This document shows positions 1 through 10,429 of a stretch of 64,000 nucleotides of DNA, in pieces. The translations under genes were made by a program, and so were the position numbers. The stretch is from Aradus depressus. Taxonomy: Eukaryota; Arthropoda; Insecta; Hemiptera; Aradidae. The stretch covers positions 2,720,001 through 2,784,000 of the forward strand of contig OY759218.1 in the NCBI GenBank assembly GCA_963662175.1, given 5' to 3'. The notes beneath the pieces are model-generated. The model was given only the letters and a program-made list of their open reading frames with translations. It did not search any database and was not told the origin of the DNA. Within the stretch, counting starts at the first letter, position 1; every line of letters begins with the position of its first letter.

Positions 1-427
1 TTATTTCCCATCATTGTCCTCGAATTTACTTATGGTTTTATTTTACCGATTGTAAATGTACTAAATAAAAAAAAAAGTCCAAACATTTAGGTGAAACTAT
101 TTTTTCATCCTTTCACTTGGTGTGGCACAAGTAAATGCTTCGTACACTTGTCAACGAGCTTTTGGATAGTGGGATCAAAAGTAAGTTTAGAGTGAAGGGT
201 AGCTGAGTAAAAGCGATTTATTGATCAAATACTAACTGTCTACGCACAACTTCGTAGACACGGCAATATTTTCTATAGTGGACTGTATTTGATAGTGCTA
301 GATCATTAAAATCTAGTTAACACAAACGAGACAAACTTCCATTCTTATAATATTTCTTAAAGCTTCTATGTACTCACGATTCGTGCGTTCTGGACTGGAA
401 TTAGCCGCTTCTGCAAGGTACATAATA

Positions 428-458
<31 letters not shown>

Positions 459-600
459 GTGGGGACAACACAATTAATGAGTGAAATATAGGGTGCCTGG
501 CCAGGCTTGTACCAAATTGATCAGGGATTTACTGTTCTCTTGACTATAAGCAAACATAAATAGATTAGCGTAGGTAACACTTATTAATGTTTCCCACGAT
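1..600. other. No gene; poly-G tract
   Basis: I see no coding signal or recognisable repeat here. A run of 28 G at 432-459, one T and four more G form a homopolymer that is probably length-variable. Confidence 0.6.
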
Positions 601-608
601 GGAAACCA

Positions 609-831
609 CTAGTCTTAGACTCACACAAACTTTGCCTATCACACGAGAATGGCCTGGGTCAAGTTCACACGTTGACGCCGGGGCCGAAACTCTACACTAG
701 AACGACCGGGGTCAACCACACACGTTGACGCCGGGGCCGAAACTTGGTACTACACTAGACTCACACAACTTGAGTCTAACACGCGAGAATGGCCTGGGTC
801 AAGCTCACAAGTTGACGCCGGGGCCGAAACT
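609..831. repeat. Short GC-richer tandem repeat, about 146 bp period
   Basis: Two copies of a roughly 75-bp segment, ending at 690 and 830 in GGGGCCGAAAC, lie about 140-146 bp apart. A third partial copy ends at 743. All carry GTTGACGCCGGGGCCGAAAC. The segment is clearly richer in G and C than its surroundings. Function unknown. Confidence 0.75.
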
Positions 832-1085
832 GGTCTCTGGTCTCAGGACCAAGTTGGTCCAGAGGGAGGGGGTAATATTCAGGGATTATCACTCCCTGAC
901 CATAACAATGTAGGCCCAAACACTAACTTATAGGTGAAAACACGAAAAAATCCAATAACCTGGAAATTTTTTGTTCATGTTAGGGAGTGCTATCATCCCG
1001 TAAAAATGTTCACACTGACTACCATTTTTTAACCTGTATATTTTTACTTTTTTTATATCCATAGTATAACAAGTATTGTAATCGT

Positions 1086-1611
1086 ATGGCTTTACATGAG
1101 CTGACACAGAAAATAGAGAGGACTCTACTAAACAAGGAATATGCCTTGGGAGCCTTTCTTGACATCGAGGGTGCTTTTGACAATACCTCGGTATCAACAA
1201 TAATAAATTCTGTCCGAAGGCGTAGAACCGACGACATCATACGCCGGTGGATCGAGAACATGCTGAAAGGCAGCATTATAAACACAACTTTGGGACTCTC
1301 CACACGTAGAGAAAATAACAAAGAAAGCAACCAGGGCTCTATGGGCCTGCAGGCGCTTCTTTGGCAAAACATGGGGCCTCAATCCCAAAATGGTACACTG
1401 GATGTACACAACGGTAGTGAGACCCATAATAACGTACAACTCCTTAGTCTGGCGGCAGAAAGCCGATACAGGACAAAGGAGGAAACAACTGGACAAGGTC
1501 CAAAGACTTGCCTCCTTGGGAATCACTGGGGCCATAAGCACCACCCCAACAGCAGCCATGGAAACCCTTCTAAACCTCCCCCCACTCTTCTTGATGGTGA
1601 AAGCGGAATAA
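1086..1611 (+). pseudogene. Reverse transcriptase remnant of LOA/I-like LINE
   Basis: The frame from 1086 encodes the RT fingers/palm entry: FLDIEGAFDNT carries the first catalytic Asp, followed by a conserved helix (WIENMLKGSIINTTLG). It then loses the frame. A second frame from about 1371 resumes in the RT thumb (MVHWMYTTVVRPIITYNSLVW, read up to VW). The intervening palm, including the second catalytic block (YADD), is missing, so this copy is dead by internal deletion plus frameshift. The mix of RT and downstream RNase H is known in the LOA, I and R1-related clades; the clade call is from memory of motif style. Confidence 0.75.
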
Positions 1612-1651
1612 AAAAATTAAAGTAACAATACCAGATAGAAATAACTAGTGT

Positions 1652-2326
1652 TTGGATCTTGAGACCCAAGATCGGGGTAAGCTGGTCTGGTTCACAGACG
1701 GCTCAAAAACTATGAAAGGAGTTGGAGCTGGAATACATGGGAGGACAGTCAAGGGAGATACTAGTATATCCCTAGGTGTGTATCCTACTGTGTTCCAAGC
1801 TGAAGTATATGCCATCCTCGGGTGTGCCTGGCTCATCAAAAGAAGGAACATCAGGGGAGGGCGAATCTTAATATTGTCTGACAGCCAAGAAGCGCTGCAA
1901 GCGTTGCGAGCTGTCATCATAGATTCCAAAATCGTCCTGGAATGCCTTCAAGCACTGGAGTCCCTGACGGACCAAAACAGAGTGGAGTTGAGATGGGTAC
2001 CAGGGCATCAGGGGTTTGAGGGCAATGAAAGGGCTGATCAACTGGCCCGGTTAGGAGCTGTCACAGCACCTTTAGGACCGGAACCCTTCTGCGGGATCTC
2101 TAAGAGCACCGCAAGGGCGGCAATAAATGGTTGGCTGACCCAATCACATCCAGTTCTGGAGAGGGGTCCCAAAGGAAAGACATTCAAAACTCTTTGTAGC
2201 GGAACCCTCGGAGAAAAGGAGCTGAAAGCTCCTGAATATGAGCAGAATGGATCTGAGAGCTATGACAGGTCTGATCGCAGGACACTATCATATGAACAAA
2301 CACCTATACAATATGGGCATCGCTAG
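1652..2326 (+). pseudogene. RNase H domain of the same LINE
   Basis: About 40 nt after the RT remnant, one frame encodes a nearly intact RNase H: FTDGSK (first Asp, near residue 16), QAEVYAI (Glu, near 51), ILSDSQ (second Asp, near 77) and WVPGHQGFEGNERAD (His and last Asp, near 115-128). All four acidic positions are visible, so the domain itself is preserved although the element is broken. In the intact element it would degrade the RNA strand during reverse transcription. The frame breaks near 2230 and the protein continues in another frame. Confidence 0.85.
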
Positions 2327-2501
2327 AAGCCCTCTGTGCAGGAAATGTGGCGAGGAAAATGAGACTCCGGTTCATATTCTAAGCCTGTGCGGGGCACTAG
2401 AAAGCAGAAGGTTTTACTGCTTCGGGTCTGCCATAACGGAACCGAAGCACAGGGCTGCTGTAGGGATCAACACACACAGGGCACACAATAGGCTATTCTG
2501 A
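2238..2501 (+). pseudogene. C-terminal zinc-finger of the LOA/I-like LINE
   Basis: Overlapping the previous frame by a +1 shift, this frame encodes the typical LINE carboxyl terminus: MTGLIAGHYHMNKHLYNMGI, then CRKCGEENETPVHILSLC. The latter is a Cys-Cys-His-Cys cluster as seen after RNase H in these clades. The frame ends at 2501. No clear poly-A or TAA tail follows, so the 3' boundary is not fixed. Confidence 0.75.
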
Positions 2502-2539
2502 CCGCGGTGACACAATCAGCCCTGATGTTTCAACGGAAT

Positions 2540-2790
2540 ATCATGTTTCAAGGTCCCCTGAATACGTTTTGACCATTTTCGCGATGATGTCTATCTGTGC
2601 GTGTCTTTGAGTATGTGATTGGAAAATTGTGAGCGCTCTATCACAAAAACGATTCTAGCTATGAACGTGAAATTTGGAATAAAGAAGTCTCATGTGCTTA
2701 CTTAGATCTGATTAGATTTTGACCAAAATCGGGCGAAATTGAGAACATTTTACTCCAGGGCCTAAAAACATTTAAAATTATTTTACATAC
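2540..2790 (+). repeat. Repeat A copy
   Basis: The same degenerate sequence (GATGATGTCT, GTGAGCGCTC, CATGTGCTAAC-like block, GATTAGATTT) recurs at 28700-29170, 33125-33600 and partly at 48055-48250. It is a dispersed family of unknown class; no protein is encoded. Confidence 0.6.
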
Positions 2791-2954
2791 ATATATACAT
2801 TACTTCAGCATTTGTTGGGATTTTAGTGTTGAGTCCCACCCTTCCCCTTCTCTTTAGTCTATTTGCCTGAAAAACCGTAGGCGTCGTCCTTATGAGTTTC
2901 TGGAATAGATATAAAATTCCTTCTACTGGAAGTTATCGTAGACATACACTGACA

Positions 2955-3275
2955 TATGTCGCGTGCTTGTCTTCAGAGCTCAAGGTCGTGGGTTCGAAAC
3001 CCGGCCGAGGCCCTTAGTTTATTTTATCTAGGAGGTAAAATAAACTTAAGCATGCCGTCCTTCGGATGGGACGTTAAGCGATGTTCCGAAGCCTGTACGA
3101 TGTCAGGTACTCGTTAAAGACCCCTGCCCTAGGTGAATAAAAACATTTAGGGTATGCAAAATTTAGGACTCCCACAGTAGAGTCGGGCTCATCTCCACCA
3201 GAGTGACGAAAGATTACTCTGGTAGAAAGCGATATGACCTCGTAGTTAAAGCCCGGGCATGAGTCATAATAACTA
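2955..3275 (+). mobile_element. SINE-A copy, 5' end worn
   Basis: It begins inside the tRNA-like head (GTGGGTTCGAAACCCGG, a pol III B box) and continues through the family's body: a GTAAAATAAACTTAAGC block, a TGTACGATGTCAGGTACTCG block, and a final ATATGACCTCGTAGTTAAAG block ending in a CATGAGTCATAATAAC tail. The A box is poorly preserved. Compare the complete copy at 33754-34085. Confidence 0.8.
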
Positions 3276-3279
3276 ACAC

Positions 3280-3770
3280 ACTGACATAAAATATTTTTTT
3301 ATTTTTGGTTTCAGGGGGTCATAAAAATCCTGGTGAAAACTTAAGGTCGAATTTCTGATTACATAAATACCTACCATAAATACCATTACGAATAGCCGGG
3401 GTAGTAAAAAATTACCCGTTCAATCAGTGCCAATGTATTTATTCAGCTAGAAAATTATCCTTAATTAATAGCCCTTCACAACAAATGTTGCATTTCAACT
3501 GGGAGGACACTTTACACTAAAAGGACCGTGATATCCCCGTGGTGAATAACACACCTATATAGCACTAAATTTTGAATTTATTTATTGTAACAGTCGTAAA
3601 TTGGGGTATATGAGAAGTTATGCCTTTAATAAAGCTATTTTCTAAGATAATTCAAAGATCAAAGAAAGGTTACTCCAAATACTGACCGACCGTGAATAAT
3701 ACAAATACTTAAGGTGAGTAATTTTAAACATTGGTAGTGATAATGAAAACATCGTGAAATAAGTTCTACC
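3280..3770. other. No recognisable feature
   Basis: AT-rich DNA without a coding frame or a repeat I can match elsewhere in the window. Confidence 0.5.
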
Positions 3771-3774
3771 ATTT

Positions 3775-4240
3775 CCTTTATACAGATATTATTTGTTCAT
3801 AACTTAATATTATTCCTCCCCTCAGCCGATATCGCTGAAATTTAACAGGTTATGTCTTCATTGGGTTTTGAATTTAAATATGTAATATCAGGTTGATACA
3901 TTCATTACATCGGTAGTTAGGGGATTTTTAAGTTGAACTCCGCACTGATCCCCCCTTCTCCTCTGCCAATTCCGGTGAAAATTAGTGTCGTTCCTTTGAG
4001 GAATTCACATATGAAATTTTGTATCTATACATTCAATACAACGAGAGTTATCAAAGTTTTCATCGTAATCCTCCCCTCTAAACCCCCCTGGTCGATTTGG
4101 CTGAAAAACAATAGGTGTCGTCGTATTCTCATATTTGGAATCCAGAGGTCGGAAAACATGAAATTCCGTTGAAAACGCAGCATCGAATTTTTGACAGATT
4201 ACATAACTTGCTCTATATTTTGCATGGATGGGGAAGTATA
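3775..4240 (+). repeat. ACTTCC-family copy
   Basis: It holds three internal units with the family hallmarks: a GATACATTCATTACATCGG block, a polypyrimidine CCCCCTTCTCCTCTG-type stretch and GCTGAAAATT. The family's terminal GACAGATTACATAACTT follows near 4195. The TACTTCCCC end itself is worn. Confidence 0.65.
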
Positions 4241-4254
4241 ATTTGTATGTTTCA

Positions 4255-4332
4255 TATGTGACAGTGATAGTGACAGTGATAGGGACAGTGATAGTGACAG
4301 TGATAGTGACAGTGATAGTGACAGTGACAGAC
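4255..4332 (+). repeat. 12-bp minisatellite
   Basis: About six tandem copies of GTGACAGTGATA. The reverse strand reads as a monotonous Thr-Val-Thr-Ile frame, which I do not consider coding. Confidence 0.9.
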
Positions 4333-4374
4333 AATCTTTGGCAGAGTACTTCGACTGATCGGATAACCGACCTG

Positions 4375-4430
4375 GTTTCGAATCCGTGATCTTGAGCTCA
4401 GTTGGTTAGCACGCTACCGACGCTCTCAAA
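4375..4430 (-). mobile_element. SINE-A head fragment
   Basis: The reverse complement contains GAGCTCAAGATCACGG and GGATTCGAAACC, matching the anticodon-arm and B-box part of SINE-A. Only the head remains. Confidence 0.5.
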
Positions 4431-4439
4431 TGATGTATC

Positions 4440-5220
4440 ATTCTCTTGTTAAATTACCTAAGGATCTGTCCAAGTTCATATCTGATACTATGATGTTGTT
4501 GGACGAGATTTCTCATAGAAATAAAATAAGTTGTTTTCCCTCTTATACCGGTTTTCAATGCAACTGTGTCACCATCAGTGGAGCCTCTATGAATAGAGAT
4601 TAAATAAAGACTATTGATATTCTCATAAAAGATAGCCGCATTTCCAAGCCATGCAACATATCGATAGGTGTTCCCTTGGTACCCTCATGTTAGAGTGTAA
4701 GCCAGTATGGCCCTTATTTTGACAATGAATAACAGGAGCAGGAGTTTAGCGGAGAGCGGAAACTTAGTATATAACAGATAATTGAAACTGGGGTAGCGCA
4801 CCATATCCGTAATAAAGAAAAAATCCAGCATCCACTGTCCCTTTAAAAACCACTATCCTTGGTCTGATTTGGCTGAAAATTAGCAGCAATTTTACCTTCA
4901 AATTTTTGGATCAATATATAAATTTTATTGGGGATATATTCATTTCATGAGGAGAGATATGACAGTTTTAGAGTGAAGGTAACACCCTAAACTCCCCATT
5001 TCAAGTTACAATGTACAATGTATAAAGTTTGCCAGATTGCTACTGTCTAATTGGGCTCTGAGCCAACTCAAAATTACTGTTCCCATCGTCAAGCCTTGTT
5101 CCTTCTACACATTTTATTTTTCGAATTCGTCAGGTTTAGAATGACAAAGATTTATCTACACTTCTGACGAACTAATATTTTTATTATCCATTTTTTATTT
5201 TATTTATATTTATTTTTCAT
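4440..5220. other. No gene; ACTTCC-family scrap at 4860-4990
   Basis: Only a short fragment with the GGCTGAAAATTAGCAG and CATTTCATGAG pattern of the ACTTCC family is visible near 4860-4990. Nothing else is recognisable. Confidence 0.45.
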
Positions 5221-5241
5221 TTATATAATAAAATCTATCTA

Positions 5242-6231
5242 TCATGGCGCTACAACCCGGTGACGGGTCCTGGCCTCCTCCACCAACAGCCGCCAATTGT
5301 GTCGATCCTGTGCGGCTGCCATCCAGTTCCTGGTGCGGAATATGTTTCGGGCATCTTCTGCCACACCATCTGCCCATGTCAGCTTAGGTCTTCTTCGCCG
5401 TCTTACTCCATGAATGGGCTCCATTAGCAGCTTCTTCGGGATTTCCTCAGCTTCCATCCTGGCGACATGTCCTGCCCATCTTAACCGCCGAATCTTCATG
5501 ACTTTCAGAACATTTGGTTCTCTATATAGTTCGTAGAGCTCCTGGCTGGTGCGTCTGCGCCATGCATGGCCTACTTGCACTCCTCCAAATATTCTGTGCA
5601 GAACCTTCCTTTCGAACACCAATAAGCTCTGTTCGCTCATTTTCGAAGTTGTCCAGGTTTCTGAGCCATACAGAAGAACTGGGCGGATAAGGGTCTTATA
5701 TAGAACGACTTTAGTCTGCCTGGGTATGTGGTTGCTTCTGAAGTGCTTGCTGAGACCATAGTAACACTTGTTTGCCGCAAAGATTCTTTTCCTTATCTCA
5801 GTTTCGTTAACATTGTCTTGTGTAACTATAGAGCCCAAGTACGTAAACTCAGCGACCTTCTCAAATTTGTGAGGACCTATTTCAAGGGTCTCACCTTGGG
5901 TAGGCACTTCTCCAGTGACCATGTAATTGGTTTTAGCTGCGTTCACCTCAAGACCCATTCTTCCTGCAGGGCCCATTAAAGCCCTAATTGCGTCACTGCC
6001 TGCCCTTTCAGAGCGGCCCACTATGTCAATGTCGTCGGCATAGGGGAGAATCTGTACAAGCCTATTAAAGATGGTTCCGCCCACTTGTATCCCTGATTCC
6101 CTGACGCACTTCTCGAGAGCTATGTTGAAAAGGAGGCAGGCTAGAGCATCTCCTTGCCTCAGACCTCTCCCTGATTTAAACTCCTCTGATCTCTCTCCAT
6201 TGACTTGTATCATACATCTTACCTCCCTCAT
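5242..6231 (-). pseudogene. RTE reverse transcriptase palm and thumb
   Basis: This continues the same protein after the break. SGRGLRQGDALACLLFN is the RT block with the conserved Gly-x-Gln-Gly, LPYADDIDIVGR carries the catalytic Asp pair, and FTYLGSIV, RPVLLYGSETW and RRLRWAGHVARM are standard for this clade. A frame ending RTRHRVVAP-stop at 5242 is the natural carboxyl terminus. The opposite-strand frames here are shadows. Confidence 0.9.
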
Positions 6232-6391
6232 CGTAAGCCTGACCAGTCTAACAAGTTTCTCAGGAATATCAAGGTCCCTCCCTCATTGCCCTATAAAGTT
6301 CTTCACGATTAACGCTGTCGTAAGCAGCTTTGAAGTCAACGAATAGGTGGTGGGATCTCTGGTTGAACTCTCTACCTCTTTCGAGAATCGT

Positions 6392-8069
6392 TCAGAGGGA
6401 GAATATCTGGTCTGTTGTAGATTTAGCTTTCCTAAAACCGCACTGGTGGAGACCAATTATGTTCTCCGTGTGAGGCTGAAGTCGTTGGAAAAGGATGTTC
6501 GAGAGGACCTTGTACGCGCAGTTTAGGAGAGATATCCCTCTGTAATTGCAGCAGAGGAGTTTGTCTCCTTCTTTGTGTATGGGACAAATCACTGAGGTGC
6601 TCCAAGAGTCTGGCAGCTCTTCTTCGGTCCAAATGGAGAGTACGAGGTCCTGGAGTACTTTAATGAGCTCACTTCCACCGTATTTAAAAAGCTCAGCAGG
6701 AAGTCCATCTGGACCAGGGGTCCTGTTGTTTTTTAGGTTTTCCATGGCGTCAATGATCTCGTCCTCATCAGGAGGCTCCAGATTTGATTCCGGCCTTGGT
6801 GAATTTGCCACTCCCTCTGCGTTCTCAACTGTTCCTTCGTTGTTGAGGAGATTTGAAAAATATTCTCTCCATTCAGCGAGGATGTCTTCATTGTTAGTGA
6901 GGAGCTCCCCATCGCTATTTACACAGTAGGTTTGCTTTTGCATAAAAGGTCTTCTACTTTGGTTCACATTACGAAAGAAGTCTCTAAATTGCTTTTCACC
7001 CCGGAGGAGCTCCGCTTTAGCCAGTTCTTCTCTTCCCCATGCACGTTTCTTATTACGGTGAAGAAGCTTTTTTTCCCTTCGTCTTTGGCGGTAGTTTTCG
7101 ACTGTCTGCCGAGTTCCTCTTTGGACCATTGTTCTGTAGGCTTTGTTCTTTGCATCTGTGACTACTTTGCATTCCACGTCAAACCAGGGGGACCTCGGTT
7201 CTTTCCGCATGGGTCCCAATATGCTCTCAGCGGCCTCTTCCATTGCTTTGGAGCAAGCTTTCCTCTGTGAATTCGCATCGCCCTCGTTGTTAATTACTAA
7301 CATGTTTCGGTCCAACGCCTCTGCATATTGGACTCGAACTTCTGGGTCCTTCAATTTATTAGTATCGAAGCTTTTGGGTTTAGGGCCAGGTCCTCCAGAT
7401 CGCTTGTTACTAATTCGAGCGTAGATATGGGCAATACTCAAGAAGTGGTCTGAATCTATATTGGCTCCCCTGAACGTTCTAACGTCAAGAAGGCTAGATT
7501 TGTGCCTTCTTCCAACCAAGATATGGTCTATTTGATTGACAGATGTTCTGTCAGGTGTGGTCCAGGTACCTTTATGGATCGCTTTGTGGGGGAAAAGTGT
7601 GCTCCCTATAACAAGATCTCGTGAGGCAGCGAAGTTTATGAGCCGTTGGCCGTTCTCATTGCTATGTTCATGTAGGCTATGCCTTCCAACTGTCGGGGCA
7701 TAGATTTCTTCTTTCCCTATTTTAGCGTTTAGATCTCCTGCAATAATCTTCATATCATGCCTGGGGAATGAGTCTATTGTTCTTTCCAGAAGGTCGTAAA
7801 ATCTGTCCTCATCATCATCTGATGTCTCGGTTGGAGCATGAACGCTAATAATGCTATAATTGTAGTAGTTTCAACGCAGCCGAATGTAACACATCCTTGG
7901 GCTTATAGCTCTAAAACCAAACGTTCTGCCGGTATTTTCCCCTCACGATGAAGCCAGTGCCGAATTCGCGGACCCGTTCGCTGCAGCTGTAATAGATGGT
8001 GTGATTTTTCTTTTGTAAAATGTCTTGTCCAGTCCAGCGGATTTCCTGGATGGCAGATATGTCTATATT
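6392..8069 (-). pseudogene. RTE endonuclease plus RT fingers
   Basis: Reading down the minus strand, the frame DISAIQEIRWTG near 8060 carries the endonuclease catalytic Glu. After a break near 7760-7910, the main frame from 7753 gives AGDLNAKIG (catalytic Asp/Asn), a DHILVGRRH strand and IDSDHFL (terminal Asp-His). After a basic linker come the RT blocks NNRTPGPDGLPAELFKYGG, GDKLLCCNYRGISLLN and QCGFRKAKSTTDQIFSL, where a stop codon interrupts at 6392. It would nick target DNA and start reverse transcription in an intact element. Confidence 0.85.
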
Positions 8070-8460
8070 ATATAAATATATATAAATTATTATATAAATA
8101 AAAATAAAATAAAAAATGGAAAATAAAAATATATAAGAGAAAAAACCAAAAGAAATAATATTATATGTTTTTAATATATAATATAATAAAAGAAATAGAA
8201 TTATATATATATATATATATATATTGTTTTTGTTATTTTGTTTTTTTCTCTTTTCTATATTTCGCACATTGTGAATGAGACGTAAGAATGTCCCGAAATG
8301 ACTTCGTGAAAAAGACAGTTCCGGAAAAGTTATAAAAATTATCCTAATTTTAATTAAATTAAAAAATGTATGTACAGTATTTATTATTATTACTATGTTA
8401 TGGTTTAACGGAAATAAATATTATTATTATAAATTGCGGAGATCCCATTGACTTTTCCCC
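8070..8460. repeat. AT-rich low-complexity DNA with (AT)n
   Basis: A TA dinucleotide run lies at about 8201-8224. Part of 8350-8435 is, reverse-complemented, like 26110-26220 (GTTAAACCATAA followed by TAA-rich sequence), so both are probably tails of the same old LINE. Confidence 0.55.
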
Positions 8461-8463
8461 ACC

Positions 8464-8955
8464 CTAAACAGAAGTAACATATAGCTACACCCCTAAACAA
8501 AAGTAACATATAGCTACACCCCTAAACAAAAGTAACATATAGCTACACCCCTAAACAAAAGTAACATATAGCTACACCCCTAAACAAAAATAACATATAG
8601 CTACCCCCCTAAACAAAAGTAACATATAGCTACACCCCTAAACAAAAGTAACATATAGCTACACCCCTAAACAAAAGTAACATATAGCTACACCCCTAAA
8701 CAAAAATAACATATAGCTACCCCCCTAAACAAAAGTAACATATAGCTACACCCCTAAACAGAAGTAACATATAGCTACACCCCTAAACAGAAGTAACATA
8801 TAGCTATACCCCTAAACAAAAGTAACATATAGCTACACCCCTAAACAGAAGTAACATATAGCTACATCCCTAAACAAAAGTAACATATAGCTACACCCCT
8901 AAACAGAAGTAACATATAGCTACACCCCTAAACAGAAGTAACATATAGCTATATC
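8464..8955. repeat. 29-bp minisatellite, about 17 copies
   Basis: The unit is CCTAAACAAAAGTAACATAT followed by AGCTACACC. A variant with AAAAATAAC and CTACCCCC occurs near 8585 and again near 8701, four units apart. This suggests a block of four units was itself duplicated. Confidence 0.95.
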
Positions 8956-9003
8956 CCAGAACAAAATTTAGTATCAATGTTTTGTACCTCTTACTTTCTT
9001 TTT

Positions 9004-9120
9004 ACTTCCCCAGCTATACGAAGTAGAAGGGATGTAATGTAATCGGTCTGTGAGGAGCAGGAGGGTTTAGAGAGAGTGCGGGAACTAAGTTTATCACAAT
9101 TAATTGGAGCTAGGGAAGTA
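9004..9120 (-). repeat. Short ACTTCC-family deletion derivative
   Basis: It starts TACTTCCCCAGCTATACGAA and ends GGAGCTAGGGAAGTA only about 115 bp later, so both inverted ends are kept while the whole internal repeat block is missing. It is a useful pointer to the family's true termini. Confidence 0.7.
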
Positions 9121-9209
9121 TTGTAGTTTGACTGGGGGTTGGTGGAGGAGGGGAGGCGTGTTGCGTATTAACCCTCAGAGTGTGACGCTACAGGTGTCTT
9201 CTCTCTCAG

Positions 9210-9303
9210 TACCCCGTGGACCTCTCAGTCGGGATGTACCTCTCTGCTCTTCTCCTCTTTACGTATTTCTCAGGTTCTGAGAGCCTTCACCCATACCCAC
9301 CAG
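9210..9303 (+). CDS. Candidate coding exon with signal peptide
   Basis: A 94-bp segment is bounded by a good acceptor (CTTCTCTCTCAG, ending 9209) and a consensus donor (CAG|GTAAGT, at 9303/9304). An ATG at 9234 opens the frame MYLSALLLFTYFSGSESLHP, ending in phase 1 at the donor. The hydrophobic stretch followed by small polar residues looks like a secretory signal peptide, so this could be the start of a secreted protein. A GTG upstream at 9216 is not a plausible eukaryotic start. I could not find the next exon; downstream DNA is repeats and the frame beyond 9303 is low-complexity. It could be chance, since splice motifs are common. Confidence 0.4.
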
Positions 9304-9479
9304 GTAAGTCTGAATACTCCATCTTATCATCAAATCTCATTGAAAAACGAAAATATTCGGCCTGCAAATTACAAAAAAAGAAAAAAATTGTCAGAGATTT
9401 CCTTCAGCGCGAAGAAATAAAGTTTTCGCTCTCTATCTGATCCTAATTTAACGATTTAGTTAAAAATCAATAGATGACT

Positions 9480-9797
9480 TACTCAGCAACTTTTGAATCA
9501 ACATAATAAATTTTGCGTTGATCCATTCATTAAATCGACAGTTTTTAAGATTTTTGAGTTAGGTTCCCTCCTCTGACCCCCTCTTTCCTCTGGGTGCCAA
9601 TCTTATAGGGTTTTGAATTTAAATATAAAATTTCATACATTCATTACAACAGCAGTAATTGAGGTTTTTGAGGAACCTCTGACCCCCCTTCCCTTGTGCG
9701 GATTCCGCTGAAAATTAATAGGTGTCGTCTCTATATTATTTTGAATTTACATATGGAATTTTGTGTCGAAACATTCATTACAACGTCAGTTATTAAA
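9480..9797 (+). repeat. ACTTCC-family copy, left part, interrupted by PLE
   Basis: Internal units with GATCCATTCATTAAATCGAC and AAACATTCATTACAACG are visible. The copy stops at the 13-bp target duplication (9785-9797) of the Penelope-like insertion and resumes at 11144. Confidence 0.7.
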
Positions 9798-9857
9798 AAA
9801 AAATTAAAAATTCTGGGGGTATTGAGGGTCAGTCAATGAAGAAAACACTATTCAAAT

Positions 9858-9895
9858 GCCAACGTTTCGATATATTTCATATCATCATCAGGGCC
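9858..9895 (-). ncRNA. Hammerhead-ribozyme-like motif in PLE end
   Basis: The minus strand reads GCC, CTGATGA, one extra T, stem GATAT/ATATC around a GAAAT loop, GAAAC, GTT, GGC. The 3-bp GCC/GGC pairing closes stem I, and ACGT gives a self-complementary stem III as in dimeric hammerheads. The extra T after CTGATGA departs from the canonical core. Activity is not shown. Confidence 0.55.
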
Positions 9896-10429
9896 TAACA
9901 ATCATGGGGCTATCAAGATTAGAAAAATATAATGGGTGGTCGATTAAAATTATATATAGGTACATAAATATACATTCACTCATACAACTCCACATAAATA
10001 CATATATACATCCTAATACATTCACATACATATACACATTGATGAACAACAAGGAAACTTACTATGAATATAGATGGTTGAGGAGAAGGCATGAAGACTG
10101 TGAGGTCTTACGTTCAACTAAGGGTACAGAAAGGTCGAGGGTAGCAGATAATAAATCCGGGGAAAACCCCAGTTAACGGGACTTAAATTTGAAGAGAACT
10201 ACTTACTGGCTAACAGATATTTTACTATGTTGAGAAAATATAAAATAAAATAAAAACTCTATAATTATATAAATAGTAACATAATTTAACTTATTAATTA
10301 AATGAAGAATTTTAGACAGAAGTGACACTAACCAAAAATGAAATAATACATAATAAAGAATAAATAGACACACAATGAAATTAATCTAAATTTTAAATAT
10401 TAAATATAATTGGAGACAGAACTATGGAT

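Larger units (their letters stand above)
5225..8070 (-). mobile_element. RTE-clade LINE, 5'-truncated
   Basis: On the minus strand the order is endonuclease then reverse transcriptase, with no RNase H and a very short 3' tail of GATAGATAG-type sequence after the stop at 5242. That is the usual plan of RTE elements. The 5' end is cut inside the endonuclease near 8069, where coding sequence gives way abruptly to (TA)-rich DNA, as expected of incomplete target-primed insertion. One in-frame stop and at least one frameshift between 6231 and 6400 make this copy inactive. The clade is inferred from motif style. Confidence 0.85.

Noticed and set aside
5549..7424. Several plus-strand frames
   Set aside because: Antisense shadows of the RTE coding region.
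9856..10176. 106-codon plus-strand frame
   Set aside because: Antisense to the 3' region of the Penelope-like element; low complexity.
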